DNA of 64,000 nucleotides, taken from Lachnospiraceae bacterium. Lineage in GTDB: Bacteria > Bacillota > Clostridia > Lachnospirales > Lachnospiraceae. The position numbers were made by a program, and so were the translations under genes. The notes beneath the pieces are model-generated. The model saw only the letters and a list, made by a program, of their open reading frames with translations, was not told where the DNA came from and searched no databases. The DNA lies in contig JAAUZY010000060.1 in NCBI GenBank assembly GCA_014804355.1, positions 17,829 through 81,828 on the forward strand. Direction: 5' to 3'. Of the stretch, positions 9,080-18,716 are shown piece after piece (the stretch's first letter is position 1; the number at the start of each line of letters is the position of its first letter).

Positions 9080-9750
9080 TATCCGATACGCTCTCCCATT
9101 TCCAACAGCCAGTTTACACCGCTGACATGCTTACAGTTTCTAAGCGCCGTGATCGCTTCCACGTTCATCTCCTGTCTGGCCGATACTTCACAGATGATTT
9201 CGCAACGCTCTCCCACATAATTAGAAGCGCGAACGCCCATCTTGGGATAGTACGGTTTCAGTGTTGCCTTAATCAGTTCCAGATCCGTATCTTTGCCGCC
9301 CCGTATAATGATCAGATATTTTTTTCGAACGTTCGCATAGTAGCTGGAAGCCAACAGCACAATCGCGATAAAAATCGTCGAAATAACTGCCAGCTTATAG
9401 ATCTGTGCGCCTACGCAAAGTCCTTCCACAATCGCCCAGAAAATATAGATCGTGTCCGAAGGATCTTTGATCGCCGTTCTGAATCTGACGATAGATAACG
9501 CACCCACCATACCTAAGGAGATTGCCATGTTGCTGCTGATCATCAACATGATCACCGATGTGATCAACACAATCACCACGTTTCCGGTATTAAACCGACC
9601 GTTATAACTGACTCCCGTATAGGCCAATCGATAAGTTATAAAGATAACTATTCCGACTGCAAACGAAACACACAGCACAAACAATATTTTCTCCACGCTG
9701 AGAGACTCGCTGTTTACCGTAAACCAATCCAAAATTTCTTTCTTTGACAT
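9079..9750 (-). CDS. DUF4956 domain membrane protein
   Basis: MSKKEILDWFTVNS...SSNMAISLGMVGALSIVRFRTAIKDPSDTIYIFWAIVEGLCVGAQ. Start placed at 9750; the track ORF to 9879 overlaps the VTC gene. Confidence 0.85.
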   Translation of the reverse strand: MSKKEILDWFTVNSESLSVEKILFVLCVSFAVGIVIFITYRLAYTGVSYNGRFNTGNVVIVLITSVIMLMISSNMAISLGMVGALSIVRFRTAIKDPSDTIYIFWAIVEGLCVGAQIYKLAVISTIFIAIVLLASSYYANVRKKYLIIIRGGKDTDLELIKATLKPYYPKMGVRASNYVGERCEIICEVSARQEMNVEAITALRNCKHVSGVNWLLEMGERIG

Positions 9751-9844
9751 GTTCTTCCTCACTTCTGCTTTCAGATATGCCCGCCCCGCAATATTTCCAT
9801 CGGCCACCACTCTGCAAACATAATCTTTCTGTACTGTACTCTGC

Positions 9845-10537
9845 TTACACCAGATATCTCTCCATAATCGGACGCCCACTCCCGTATTTGCTTACAGATA
9901 CATTAGTCAAGTGATATTTAGCCAGTATCATCTTAATGGGTTCGATCAGTTTCTCATTATATTTTACTTCTAAAATCACCGCGTCCTCCACGGTATTCAC
10001 CCATGGCAGCTCTTTATCAAACAGATCTAATGATAATTCGGAACTACGCACATGCCTGTCAATGGTAATGCGGGTACTATACTCGCCATACATGTATGCG
10101 CACCGCTCATACTCTATAATAACCACCGGGCGGTAACATCCCAGCGTCATATCGCAATACAGGCGCCACGCCAACTCCTCCGGATAATCAAGCAGACTGC
10201 TGTAATCACCTTCCATATAACGGACAGCATCATCTCTGCTTATGAGAAGACTCTCCTTATGCTGCATTGAACCCGATTTCTGCTTGCATTCCAGCTTCAC
10301 CGCGTCCGTACCCTCATCATAGATACGCAGCCGTATCTTCCTGCGCCGTTCCACTCCCTCCATCTTTTCTATATAATCCTTCTGATCAAGAGAATCAAAA
10401 TATAAACTTTTTACGCGGTAAAATCCATCCTGTGAATAGTTATCCGGCATCAAAAGCCGACTCAGTTCTGTCTGGAGAAGAAGACTGTCACTGTAACTGA
10501 TCCAATATTTAAGCTCACTTCTAAGTACAGAAAGCAT
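9845..10537 (-). CDS. VTC domain (polyphosphate-polymerase-like) protein
   Basis: 230 aa; ELKYWIS, YRVKSLYFDSLDQKDY, RRRKIRLRIYDE, KLECKQKSG, VILEVKYNEKL. Confidence 0.85.
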   Translation of the reverse strand: MLSVLRSELKYWISYSDSLLLQTELSRLLMPDNYSQDGFYRVKSLYFDSLDQKDYIEKMEGVERRRKIRLRIYDEGTDAVKLECKQKSGSMQHKESLLISRDDAVRYMEGDYSSLLDYPEELAWRLYCDMTLGCYRPVVIIEYERCAYMYGEYSTRITIDRHVRSSELSLDLFDKELPWVNTVEDAVILEVKYNEKLIEPIKMILAKYHLTNVSVSKYGSGRPIMERYLV

Positions 10538-10569
10538 CGTCTCTCCTCCCTGCCCAATTTAAAATTCAT

Positions 10570-10602
10570 GTAACTGTTCAGAGCCCTGTTCTTCACAGTT
10601 AC
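10570..10602. repeat. Half copy of ~55-bp dispersed palindromic repeat
   Basis: GTAACTGTTCAGAGCCCTGTTCTTCACAGTTAC; same as the left half of 36116-36170 and 53244-53298 with few changes. Confidence 0.75.
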
Positions 10603-10662
10603 AAATTCATAACAGATTTTACCTTATTTTTGCAGATTATGCAATTTCGCTTTTCTGCCTTC

Positions 10663-11661
10663 TCACCGCGTCGATTTCCGCATACGCACCTCGTACCCTA
10701 ACAGTGTACGCCGCTCCACTTCCTCCCCGTCCAACATGCGCAAAAGCGTCTCGCACGCCTTTGTACCCAGCTCCTCCACATCAAATCGTATGGATGTGAT
10801 GGACGGAATGCGGTTCGCCAGCACGGTGCTGTCATAGAATGAAGCGATCTGTATCTGTTCCGGTACAGCAACCTGCCTCTGCTGCAGGGCATTCAACACA
10901 CAGCCGCATAGAAAATCATCCATGCATACGATACACTCCGTCTTTTCTTCCAGAAGTCTCTCCACGATCTCATCCACCCTGCCGCCGTCACTCACATTCA
11001 GAAAAGACTTCCTGCTGCCGTCCCATTCTTTTCTCTGCATAAAAGCCTCTTCAAATCCCCGTAATCTGTTGCCCGTGACGATATGAGTCTCATCGCTCCC
11101 AATCAACGCAATATTCCTGATGCCATGCGCCAGAAGCTTATCCGTCAGCTCTCTGCACGCACTCCGATGGTCGTTATCGACCTGCACGACCCTGTCGTCA
11201 TCGGTGCTGCCCATTGCTACGAAGGGAATATCGCTTTCGATCAGGTACTTCATCGGCGCATCGTCCGCGAGTGTTCTTGTCAGGATCGCCCCGTCGATCT
11301 TACGATTTGCCACCGCACGTTCCAACTGGGAAATATTATCCGCAGTCACCATGGATATTAACACATCATATCCGTGGGCAGAAGCCGTCCTGCTGACGCC
11401 CAGCATACATTTCTGGAAAAAAGGCAATTCCACAACATTGTAATCTCCCGGCAGCACCATGCCCAAATTAAAGGTTTTATTCTGCGCAAGCCCTTTCGCG
11501 ACCACGTTAGGGCTGTAATGATGCTCCTCGATATAATCCAGCACCTTCTTACGAGTCTGCTCCCCGATCCTGCCCTTGCCGGATATCGCCCTCGACACGG
11601 TTGTCTTAGACACCCCAAGCTCCTGCGCGATATCCCCAATCGTCAAATTCTTGTCGTCCAT
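10663..11661 (-). CDS. LacI family transcriptional regulator
   Basis: 332 aa; HTH LTIGDIAQELGVSKTTVSRAISGKGRIGEQTRKKVLDYI followed by a periplasmic-binding-like domain. Confidence 0.92.
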   Translation of the reverse strand: MDDKNLTIGDIAQELGVSKTTVSRAISGKGRIGEQTRKKVLDYIEEHHYSPNVVAKGLAQNKTFNLGMVLPGDYNVVELPFFQKCMLGVSRTASAHGYDVLISMVTADNISQLERAVANRKIDGAILTRTLADDAPMKYLIESDIPFVAMGSTDDDRVVQVDNDHRSACRELTDKLLAHGIRNIALIGSDETHIVTGNRLRGFEEAFMQRKEWDGSRKSFLNVSDGGRVDEIVERLLEEKTECIVCMDDFLCGCVLNALQQRQVAVPEQIQIASFYDSTVLANRIPSITSIRFDVEELGTKACETLLRMLDGEEVERRTLLGYEVRMRKSTR

Positions 11662-11687
11662 AGCTCCCCCGATTAATCCAATTTTCC

Positions 11688-11716
11688 TTTACTGCCCTTC
11701 AAGTATATGATAGAAT
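11688..11716 (+). promoter_or_regulatory. Predicted promoter of GH42 gene
   Basis: TTTACT (11688-11693), 17-bp spacer, TAGAAT (11711-11716). Confidence 0.45.
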
Positions 11717-11731
11717 AACACCAACACGCTA

Positions 11732-11749
11732 TGCGCAATCGGTTGCCCA
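11732..11749. promoter_or_regulatory. LacI-type operator-like site
   Basis: TGCGCAATCGGTTGCCCA, near-palindromic, just downstream of the predicted promoter in the lacI/GH42 divergent region; 14-bp core identical to the site at 1223-1240. Confidence 0.65.
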
Positions 11750-11845
11750 TTTCAAGATTACCAGATATCGGGCTGATTCGCAAGATGTTTTACAATTTTA
11801 GACAGTAATGTACTCTCAAAACCAGAAAGGTGAGGACGATAATCT

Positions 11846-13906
11846 ATGAAAACAGACAAACTCTTATTCGGCGCCGCATACTACGATGAATACCTGCCTT
11901 ACGACAGGATTGAGACAGATATGGAGATGATGGAGAAAGCCCACATCAATGTGATCCGTATCGCGGAATCCACGTGGAGTACATGGGAACCGCAGGAGGG
12001 GGTGTTTGACTTCACCCATCTGCACAGAATGCTGCGCGCTTCCGCAGCCCATGGCATCTCGGTAATCGTAGGCACACCTACCTATGCCGTTCCCACATGG
12101 CTTGCCGCGAAATGTCCCGATATCCTTACGGTGACTCACGACGGTCCCGAACGATACGGCCGCAGACAGAACATGGATATCACCCACCCCATATACTTGA
12201 AGCATGCCGAGATCATCATAAGGCGCCTGATGGAAGAGGTATCTTCTTATGAGCATGTCATCGGCTTCCAGCTCGACAATGAGACGAAATCCTACGACAC
12301 ATGCAGTGAATATGCCCAGAAGAAATTTGTCGAATACTTGAAAAAAGAATTTCACGATGATTTAGATGCCCTGAATCACGCCTTCGGCTTAGACTATTGG
12401 AGCAACCGCATCAATGCCTGGGAAGATTTCCCCGATGTACGCGGCACCATCAACGGTTCCCTGGGCGCGGAATACCAGAAGTTTCAGAGAAAACTCGTGA
12501 CGGATTTTCTCGCATGGCAGTGTGCTATCGTACAGGAATATGCCCGCTCCGACCAGTTCATTACCCAGAACTTCGACTATGAATGGCGTAACTACTCTTT
12601 CGGTCTGCAGCCGGAAGTTGACCAGTGGGAAGCCGCGAAACCGCTGACTGTAGCAGGTTTTGACATCTATCACCCTTCGGCGCAGGACCTCACCGGCAAA
12701 GAGATCTCCTTCGGTGGCGCCGTTGCCCGTTCCGTAAAGAAAGACAATTACTTCATATTAGAGACTGAAGCACAGGGTAATCACGGCTGGCTGCACTATC
12801 CGGGTCAGCTCCGCCTGCAGGCCTTCAGCCACCTTGCCTCCGGCTCCAACTCTGTCATGTACTGGCACTGGCACTCCATACACAACGCCATCGAATCCTA
12901 CTGGAAAGGAATCTTAAGCCATAACCTGAAAGAAAATGCAACCTACCGCGAGGCATGCACCATCGGCGCTGATTTTGCCAAGTACGGCGATCACCTTAAG
13001 AATCTGCGTAAGAAAGCCGATGTTGCATTCCTGCTGTCCAACGAATCCCTGACCGGACTGAAATGGTTTGCCATCCATCCTGACTTAAACTACAACGATA
13101 TTGTCAGATGGCTCTACGATGCCTTCTACGAATTAAATATCGAGTGTGATATATTATCCGTAAATGATGTTGACCTTTTTAGTCAATATAAGATTCTGGT
13201 GACCCCCGCGCTCTACAGTGTTTCCGACACCCTTGTCGATCATCTAAGACATTATACGGAGAACGGTGGAATCCTGCTTTCAACCTTTAAAACGGCATTT
13301 TCCGATCCCGTTCTGAAAATCTATCCGGATGACCAGCCGCACAAACTGACAGATGTGTTCGGTATGACCTACGATCAGTTTACTGACGGAGTCAAAGTCG
13401 GGTTGAAAAACTGTATTTTCCAAAACAGTACAAATCCGGTCAAAAATACTGCTCTTCCTGAGCCTTCCGCTGATTCGACCGATTCGTCCGCAGAAGGTGT
13501 CCGCTACTGGATGGAGCTGCTCACCCCCACAACCGCACAGACCCTTGCCGACTACGACCATCCTCACTGGGGCAGCTATGCCGCTGTCACCGAGAACCAC
13601 TATGGTGCCGGAACTGCGGTTTATCTTGGTTGTTACTTTGATAAAACAACATTGAAAGACTTATTGACTTATATAGTCACTAAATCAGGTATTACGCTGC
13701 CGGAAGTGCAGTACCCTGTCATCATCAAACGCGGAACCAACGAATACGACAAAGAGATCACCTACTATCTTAACTATTCCGATGAGCCCGCCACAATCAC
13801 ATGGCAAGGCAGGGATTCCGTACTCCTTATGCAGAATCAGCCGTTGCGGGACGGCGACCCCATAACGATAGATGGCTGGGGATTCGTGATCATAGAGGAA
13901 ATATAG
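11846..13906 (+). CDS. Glycoside hydrolase family 42 beta-galactosidase
   Basis: 686 aa; FGAAYYDEYLP, RIAESTWSTWEPQEGVFDF, QLDNET, LETEAQGNHGW. Confidence 0.88.
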   Translation: MKTDKLLFGAAYYDEYLPYDRIETDMEMMEKAHINVIRIAESTWSTWEPQEGVFDFTHLHRMLRASAAHGISVIVGTPTYAVPTWLAAKCPDILTVTHDGPERYGRRQNMDITHPIYLKHAEIIIRRLMEEVSSYEHVIGFQLDNETKSYDTCSEYAQKKFVEYLKKEFHDDLDALNHAFGLDYWSNRINAWEDFPDVRGTINGSLGAEYQKFQRKLVTDFLAWQCAIVQEYARSDQFITQNFDYEWRNYSFGLQPEVDQWEAAKPLTVAGFDIYHPSAQDLTGKEISFGGAVARSVKKDNYFILETEAQGNHGWLHYPGQLRLQAFSHLASGSNSVMYWHWHSIHNAIESYWKGILSHNLKENATYREACTIGADFAKYGDHLKNLRKKADVAFLLSNESLTGLKWFAIHPDLNYNDIVRWLYDAFYELNIECDILSVNDVDLFSQYKILVTPALYSVSDTLVDHLRHYTENGGILLSTFKTAFSDPVLKIYPDDQPHKLTDVFGMTYDQFTDGVKVGLKNCIFQNSTNPVKNTALPEPSADSTDSSAEGVRYWMELLTPTTAQTLADYDHPHWGSYAAVTENHYGAGTAVYLGCYFDKTTLKDLLTYIVTKSGITLPEVQYPVIIKRGTNEYDKEITYYLNYSDEPATITWQGRDSVLLMQNQPLRDGDPITIDGWGFVIIEEI

Positions 13907-13921
13907 TAAACTCAGACACAA

Positions 13922-13955
13922 CGGACTGCGGGTGCCTTCGCACCTTAGCAGTCCG
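13922..13955. terminator. Hairpin between convergent genes
   Basis: CGGACTGC...GGTGC-CTTC-GCACC...GCAGTCCG; no strong U-tract. Confidence 0.5.
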
Positions 13956-13965
13956 CTTCCCCTAC

Positions 13966-15066
13966 TTACATCCGCCTGTATACACGATATCCCTCTTCCA
14001 CACAAAGCACGAGCACTACAACAATCACAGGAATCATCATCGCCTCTCTTCCCCATTCTACGGCTTCATAGACCGATCCGGTCATGATCAGGAAGAGGGG
14101 CATACAGGAGGTAAAGAAATACCCTCCTCCGCCGAAAAACATCCTGATTAACATTGGCAACGCCCACAAGATTCCTGCTGTCGTAACCGCACCGAAGGTA
14201 CTTTTACAGTGCGCAGACGCGCACAACGTGATTGCACATAACAGGAGCAGCGCCAGAAAAATCATGCCCAGCATAATCCCGGCAAATGTGCCTGCCGACA
14301 TGTATCCGGTTTTCAGATCAGCACGGAGCGGCTGTGACAGCACGATACAAATCGCGCACCCGCCGCCGTCCATCCCATAGATACAGGCGCTCATTACAAA
14401 ACATAACAGCACAGTTATGCTATAGACTATTATAGTCAATGTAAACGCGGCGGCAATTTTCGCATACACATCCTTTTCTTTTCCTTCCTGCGTCGTAAAT
14501 AACAGCGGCAGCATCTTCGCCTGCCCTTCCTGTGCAAACAGGGTAGATATCGACATCAGCAGCAGGATACTTGCCAACATCATTCCCATCTGCAGCGTAT
14601 CCAGAAAAGCCGTCCATCCGTTCGTATAAGCAAATTGTATTTCTGTACCTGACGCGCGCTGCACTCTGCCAAGCTCCGTATCCGCAATGGCATATACCTG
14701 CGTCGGCGCCTTATAATTGTTCCAATCACGCTTGTACCCGTCTGACAGATACGTGGTTACAAAATTATTCAGATAATTGCCATCCTGCCAGCCCGGATAA
14801 TCATACACCACCTCCGAGGGTAGTCCGTACCGCTCCACCATCGCTGAAACCTTCTCATCCGTAAGCGCCCCTCGGTATTCCTCCGTGATCCGCCTGTTGA
14901 CCTTAACAGCCTCATATCCATAGTACCGCACCCCGTCCACCGCAGCCGACTCACTACCGACCGTTGTCGCAAAATAAAATCCCGTAATCAATATCATACA
15001 TATCCCACAGATCACAAACCCCTTCTTATGCCACAATTTATATAATTCCATCCGATATAATCTCAT
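13966..15066 (-). CDS. ABC-2-type permease-like membrane protein
   Basis: 366 aa; MRLYRMELYKLWHKKGFVI...; clearly paralogous to 17514-18716 (VDGVRYYGYEAVKVNRRITEEYRGALTDEK vs VDGITYHGYAAVRMDRQITEEFKGPLTDEK). Confidence 0.75.
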   Translation of the reverse strand: MRLYRMELYKLWHKKGFVICGICMILITGFYFATTVGSESAAVDGVRYYGYEAVKVNRRITEEYRGALTDEKVSAMVERYGLPSEVVYDYPGWQDGNYLNNFVTTYLSDGYKRDWNNYKAPTQVYAIADTELGRVQRASGTEIQFAYTNGWTAFLDTLQMGMMLASILLLMSISTLFAQEGQAKMLPLLFTTQEGKEKDVYAKIAAAFTLTIIVYSITVLLCFVMSACIYGMDGGGCAICIVLSQPLRADLKTGYMSAGTFAGIMLGMIFLALLLLCAITLCASAHCKSTFGAVTTAGILWALPMLIRMFFGGGGYFFTSCMPLFLIMTGSVYEAVEWGREAMMIPVIVVVLVLCVEEGYRVYRRM

Positions 15067-15188
15067 ACCGTCTCCTCCTTACCTTTGTGAAATAAATAAC
15101 CCTCCTCGCCTCCAAAAAGTTCACCGCCCTCCACATAAAAAAACTTTTCCCCCGATTAATCTTTTGTATAATAAAATCAGTTATTTAA

Positions 15189-15221
15189 GTGTCAGAGTAA
15201 TCACCGCGGCGAATCTGACAC
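15189..15221. promoter_or_regulatory. Inverted repeat in sigma-factor leader
   Basis: GTGTCAGA - 17 nt - TCTGACAC perfect 8-bp arms, upstream of 15259. Confidence 0.4.
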
Positions 15222-15258
15222 AAGACAACAGACAGCAAGGAAAGCACAGGATAAGCAA

Positions 15259-15783
15259 GTGACAGACAAAGAACTGATCCGGAAAGTTCATAGCGGAAGC
15301 AAAGACGCCTTAAACGCCATCGTGGAAAGATACTACGATGAAATATACCGTTTCTGTCTGTATCTGACGGGGCAGGCGGTCGATTCCTACGATATCACGC
15401 AGGAAGTGTTCCTTCGCTTCATTAAATATGTAGATTCCTACGAATACCGTAATCTGAAGGGCTATCTGCTTATCATCGCCCGCAACCTGTGCCGCGACTA
15501 TTTTCACCATAAGAAAGACACCGCCTGTATCGAGGAGGCATCCTATGCCGGTAGAGAGGACGCGGAACTTCACAGTCTGGAAGACCGCCTGCTCCTATGG
15601 CATGCACTACACGAGCTTCCCGTCAAACAGCGCGAGGTCATTATCCTGCGAATCTACGAAGAGCTGCGTTTTCACGAGATTGCCGGAATCTTAGGCTGCA
15701 ATCTCTCCACCGTAAAATCCAGATTCCGTCTGGGTGTGCAAAGTTTAAGAAAAATCATGGAGGCATCGGATGAAGAATCATAA
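15259..15783 (+). CDS. ECF-type RNA polymerase sigma factor
   Basis: 174 aa; region 2 YDITQEVFLRFIKYVDSY, region 4 LPVKQREVIILRIYEELRFHEIAGILGCNLSTVKSRFRLGVQSLRK. Confidence 0.9.
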   Translation: MTDKELIRKVHSGSKDALNAIVERYYDEIYRFCLYLTGQAVDSYDITQEVFLRFIKYVDSYEYRNLKGYLLIIARNLCRDYFHHKKDTACIEEASYAGREDAELHSLEDRLLLWHALHELPVKQREVIILRIYEELRFHEIAGILGCNLSTVKSRFRLGVQSLRKIMEASDEES

Positions 15784-16564
15784 AAAACTGAGCTTCGCGG
15801 GGTTGCTAGATTTGCATCGCGAACTCGAAAATACAGACTCACTTTTTCCAATCGACAAACATGCCAAGGAAAACACTCTGTCCGTTCTGCGGCAGGCAAT
15901 TTCCGATAAGGAAGTACATTTACTGACCGACAGGCGGAGAATCTGGCGTAATCAAATACGTTACACCGACCGCAGCATGCTGGGATTCCATATCGCCGAC
16001 TGTTTCCTCGTACTGTTCCTGATGGTAATGATGGGACTGCATGATGTGGATCAGTCCTATATGATCACGATATCCACGCTGCTGGCGGGTGTGCTCGGTT
16101 CTTTCTCCATCATGCAGATCGGCAGGGCATGCTTTTCCAAGATTGCCGAACTTAGTGAAACCTGTTTCTTTAATGTCAGCCAGTTGGCGGCCTATAACAT
16201 GATCCTCTCGGGTATCATCAATCTGGCAGCGCTGGCGACGGGAATCCTGTTCGCCGGTTCCCGCTGGAAGATCAGACTTCTGCAGATCGGTCTGTATATG
16301 CTGGTGCCCTTCGTCCTGACGCAGTGTGTCAGTCTGGGCATTCTGCTCACAGAGGCAGGCAGACGCAGCCCGTGGATGCAGGCGATCATCGGGATCTTCC
16401 TTTCCGTATTTTTCTCGGTACTGGCGGCTATGCCCATATTATATGAAGAATCTATGCTCTTTATCTGGGGCATCGCACTCATGATCGGCACGGTGCTTCT
16501 CGGAATACAGATCAAAGCGCTTTTTACAGCAATTAATAAAGGAGAAATCTTATGCACGAATTAG
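15770..16564 (+). CDS. Membrane protein (possible anti-sigma/regulatory partner)
   Basis: 264 aa, several TM helices; overlaps the sigma-factor end by 14 nt and the next gene by 13 nt. Confidence 0.7.
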   Translation: MKNHKKLSFAGLLDLHRELENTDSLFPIDKHAKENTLSVLRQAISDKEVHLLTDRRRIWRNQIRYTDRSMLGFHIADCFLVLFLMVMMGLHDVDQSYMITISTLLAGVLGSFSIMQIGRACFSKIAELSETCFFNVSQLAAYNMILSGIINLAALATGILFAGSRWKIRLLQIGLYMLVPFVLTQCVSLGILLTEAGRRSPWMQAIIGIFLSVFFSVLAAMPILYEESMLFIWGIALMIGTVLLGIQIKALFTAINKGEILCTN

Positions 16565-17430
16565 AACTGACCAATTTGGTCAAAACATTTAAAAACAAAA
16601 CGGCGGTACAGGATGTCAACGTCCGTCTGGGACATGGAGTGTATGGACTTCTGGGCGAAAACGGCGCCGGTAAGACCACCCTTATGCGCATGGTATGCGG
16701 CATCCTGCAACCGACCCTCGGAAATATCCTGTGCGACGGCGTACCGATCTCACAGATGGGCGGCGAATACCGCAGACTGTTAGGTTATCTTCCGCAGGAT
16801 TTCGGCTATTACGGGGATTTCAGCGCACTCCGCTTCCTGAACTACATGGCTGCGCTCAAAGCGCTTCCGGAGGAATATGCCCGCAACAGAATCAATGAAC
16901 TGTTCGAACTGGTTGATCTGGCGGGAGTTAAAAAGAATAAACTGAAAACTTTCTCAGGCGGCATGCTGCGCAGAGTCGGCATCGCCCAGGCGCTCCTCAA
17001 CGATCCCGAAATCCTTGTGCTTGACGAGCCGACAGCCGGACTTGACCCTGCCGAGCGTGTGCGCTTCCGTAATATCATCAGTTCTCTGGGCAAGAACAGG
17101 CTGGTGATCCTGTCCACTCATATTGTACCGGACGTGGAGTATATCGCAGATAAGATCATGATCATGAAGAACGGACAGATCATGCATATCAGCGATGAAT
17201 CGCAGCTTCTTGCCGAAACTGCGGGCTGCGTGTGGAAATGTGTTGTGCCGGAAGATCGTGCCGATGAACTGAGCAAACAGCATGTGATCAGCAATCTGCG
17301 CAATCAGGCAGATCAGGTGGAACTGCGTATTGTCGCAGGGGACAAGCCCGTGGAAAATGCGGTTCCGGCGGAAGCGACACTTGAGGATGCCTATCTGTAT
17401 TTTACCAAATGTAAATTTCTGGGGAATTAG
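16552..17430 (+). CDS. ABC transporter ATP-binding protein
   Basis: 292 aa; GLLGENGAGKTTLMRM, LSGG-type TFSGGMLRRVGIAQALL, LVLDEPTAGLDP. Confidence 0.92.
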   Translation: MHELELTNLVKTFKNKTAVQDVNVRLGHGVYGLLGENGAGKTTLMRMVCGILQPTLGNILCDGVPISQMGGEYRRLLGYLPQDFGYYGDFSALRFLNYMAALKALPEEYARNRINELFELVDLAGVKKNKLKTFSGGMLRRVGIAQALLNDPEILVLDEPTAGLDPAERVRFRNIISSLGKNRLVILSTHIVPDVEYIADKIMIMKNGQIMHISDESQLLAETAGCVWKCVVPEDRADELSKQHVISNLRNQADQVELRIVAGDKPVENAVPAEATLEDAYLYFTKCKFLGN

Positions 17431-17513
17431 CTTTTGGTGCTTTTGAAAGGCTGAGAGGGCAGATTGCACCCTTTGACACCCGAATCCCATAAACTATATG
17501 AAAGGAAAAGATT

Positions 17514-18716
17514 ATGCGTCTGTATAAAGCAGAATTATACAAACTTTGTTACAAAAAAATATTCCCCGTAGGACTCCTGTGCATACTGGGATTTGTGCTG
17601 CTCTACTTTTTCCAAAACCTTCTGTCGGAAACTTCGACGGTAGACGGTATTACGTATCACGGTTATGCAGCCGTTCGGATGGACCGTCAGATTACGGAAG
17701 AATTTAAGGGACCTCTTACGGATGAAAAAATGCAGCAGATCATAGACCGGTACGGCTTTCCGCAGAAATTCGAGCCGTATATCGGCTTGACAGACTCTAA
17801 TTTTCTGAATGAATTTGTGATGCGATATGCTTCCGACGGATACACATACGACTGGGACGATTTCCGTCTGCCCTCCAAGGTAGTGCCCCTTGCCGACACG
17901 GAGCAGGGACGACTTATCACTTCTCTGCCGGACAGTTTCCAGTTGACATACTATGCCGGATGGGAAAACTTCACGGCTATGTACCATACCGAGATGATCC
18001 TAATCAGTGTGCTTCTTCTGTGCGTCCTCTCCCCGGTCTTCTCCCATGAGTCACAGTCCCGGATGAAACCGCTGCTGTTCACCACAAAAGAAGGCCCCGC
18101 CTCGGCTGTCTCCGCTAAGATCGCCGCCTCTCTCACGCTGTCCGCTGTCCTGTGGCTTCTCTTTACTGTCCTCAACCTGCTGCTCTACGGCACGGTGTAC
18201 GGCTGGGACGGACTGCGCTGTAACGCCGATCTCGTCACCTTCGGCCACCTCAGCTATCCCGGCAGCTTCGAAATACTGCAGCAGCCTCTCGGCACCTATC
18301 TCTTAATAGTCATGCTTTTCGCCCTGACGGCTGTTCTGGAGCTGTGCGCCATCACACTGGCCATCTCTGCGGGCTGCCGTAGCAGCTTCCACACCGTCCT
18401 TGCGGCTGCCCTCTGCTGGATCATTCCCGTTTTTCTGTTTTTAATTATGAAACCGGCACTGATCAGATTTCTCTCTTCTCTGGGGCTTTCGCACAGTCTG
18501 CTCCGCGTGTTTGCCTATATTGTTTTCCTGTCGGACTGCCTGCTGTACGCCGCACCGTTCTACATGATCTATGATGGCATTCTGGTTGAAATCAGCGTCA
18601 TGAATCGTCACAGCGAAATCCTGCCGCTTTATATCGTCTTTGCCTGCGCATGTATCACCTTCGCGCTGTGCATCGCAAGTACATATCACAGATATCGGAA
18701 GCAGGAGCGCCGGTAA
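17514..18716 (+). CDS. ABC-2-type permease-like membrane protein
   Basis: 400 aa; paralogue of 13966-15066; downstream of the ABC ATPase. Confidence 0.8.
   Translation: MRLYKAELYKLCYKKIFPVGLLCILGFVLLYFFQNLLSETSTVDGITYHGYAAVRMDRQITEEFKGPLTDEKMQQIIDRYGFPQKFEPYIGLTDSNFLNEFVMRYASDGYTYDWDDFRLPSKVVPLADTEQGRLITSLPDSFQLTYYAGWENFTAMYHTEMILISVLLLCVLSPVFSHESQSRMKPLLFTTKEGPASAVSAKIAASLTLSAVLWLLFTVLNLLLYGTVYGWDGLRCNADLVTFGHLSYPGSFEILQQPLGTYLLIVMLFALTAVLELCAITLAISAGCRSSFHTVLAAALCWIIPVFLFLIMKPALIRFLSSLGLSHSLLRVFAYIVFLSDCLLYAAPFYMIYDGILVEISVMNRHSEILPLYIVFACACITFALCIASTYHRYRKQERR

Noticed and set aside
15786-15830. CTGAGCTTCGCGGGG...GATTTGCATCGCGAACTCG as another copy of the triloop-hairpin repeat
   Set aside because: Lies inside a coding sequence and has several mismatches; could be chance codon usage.
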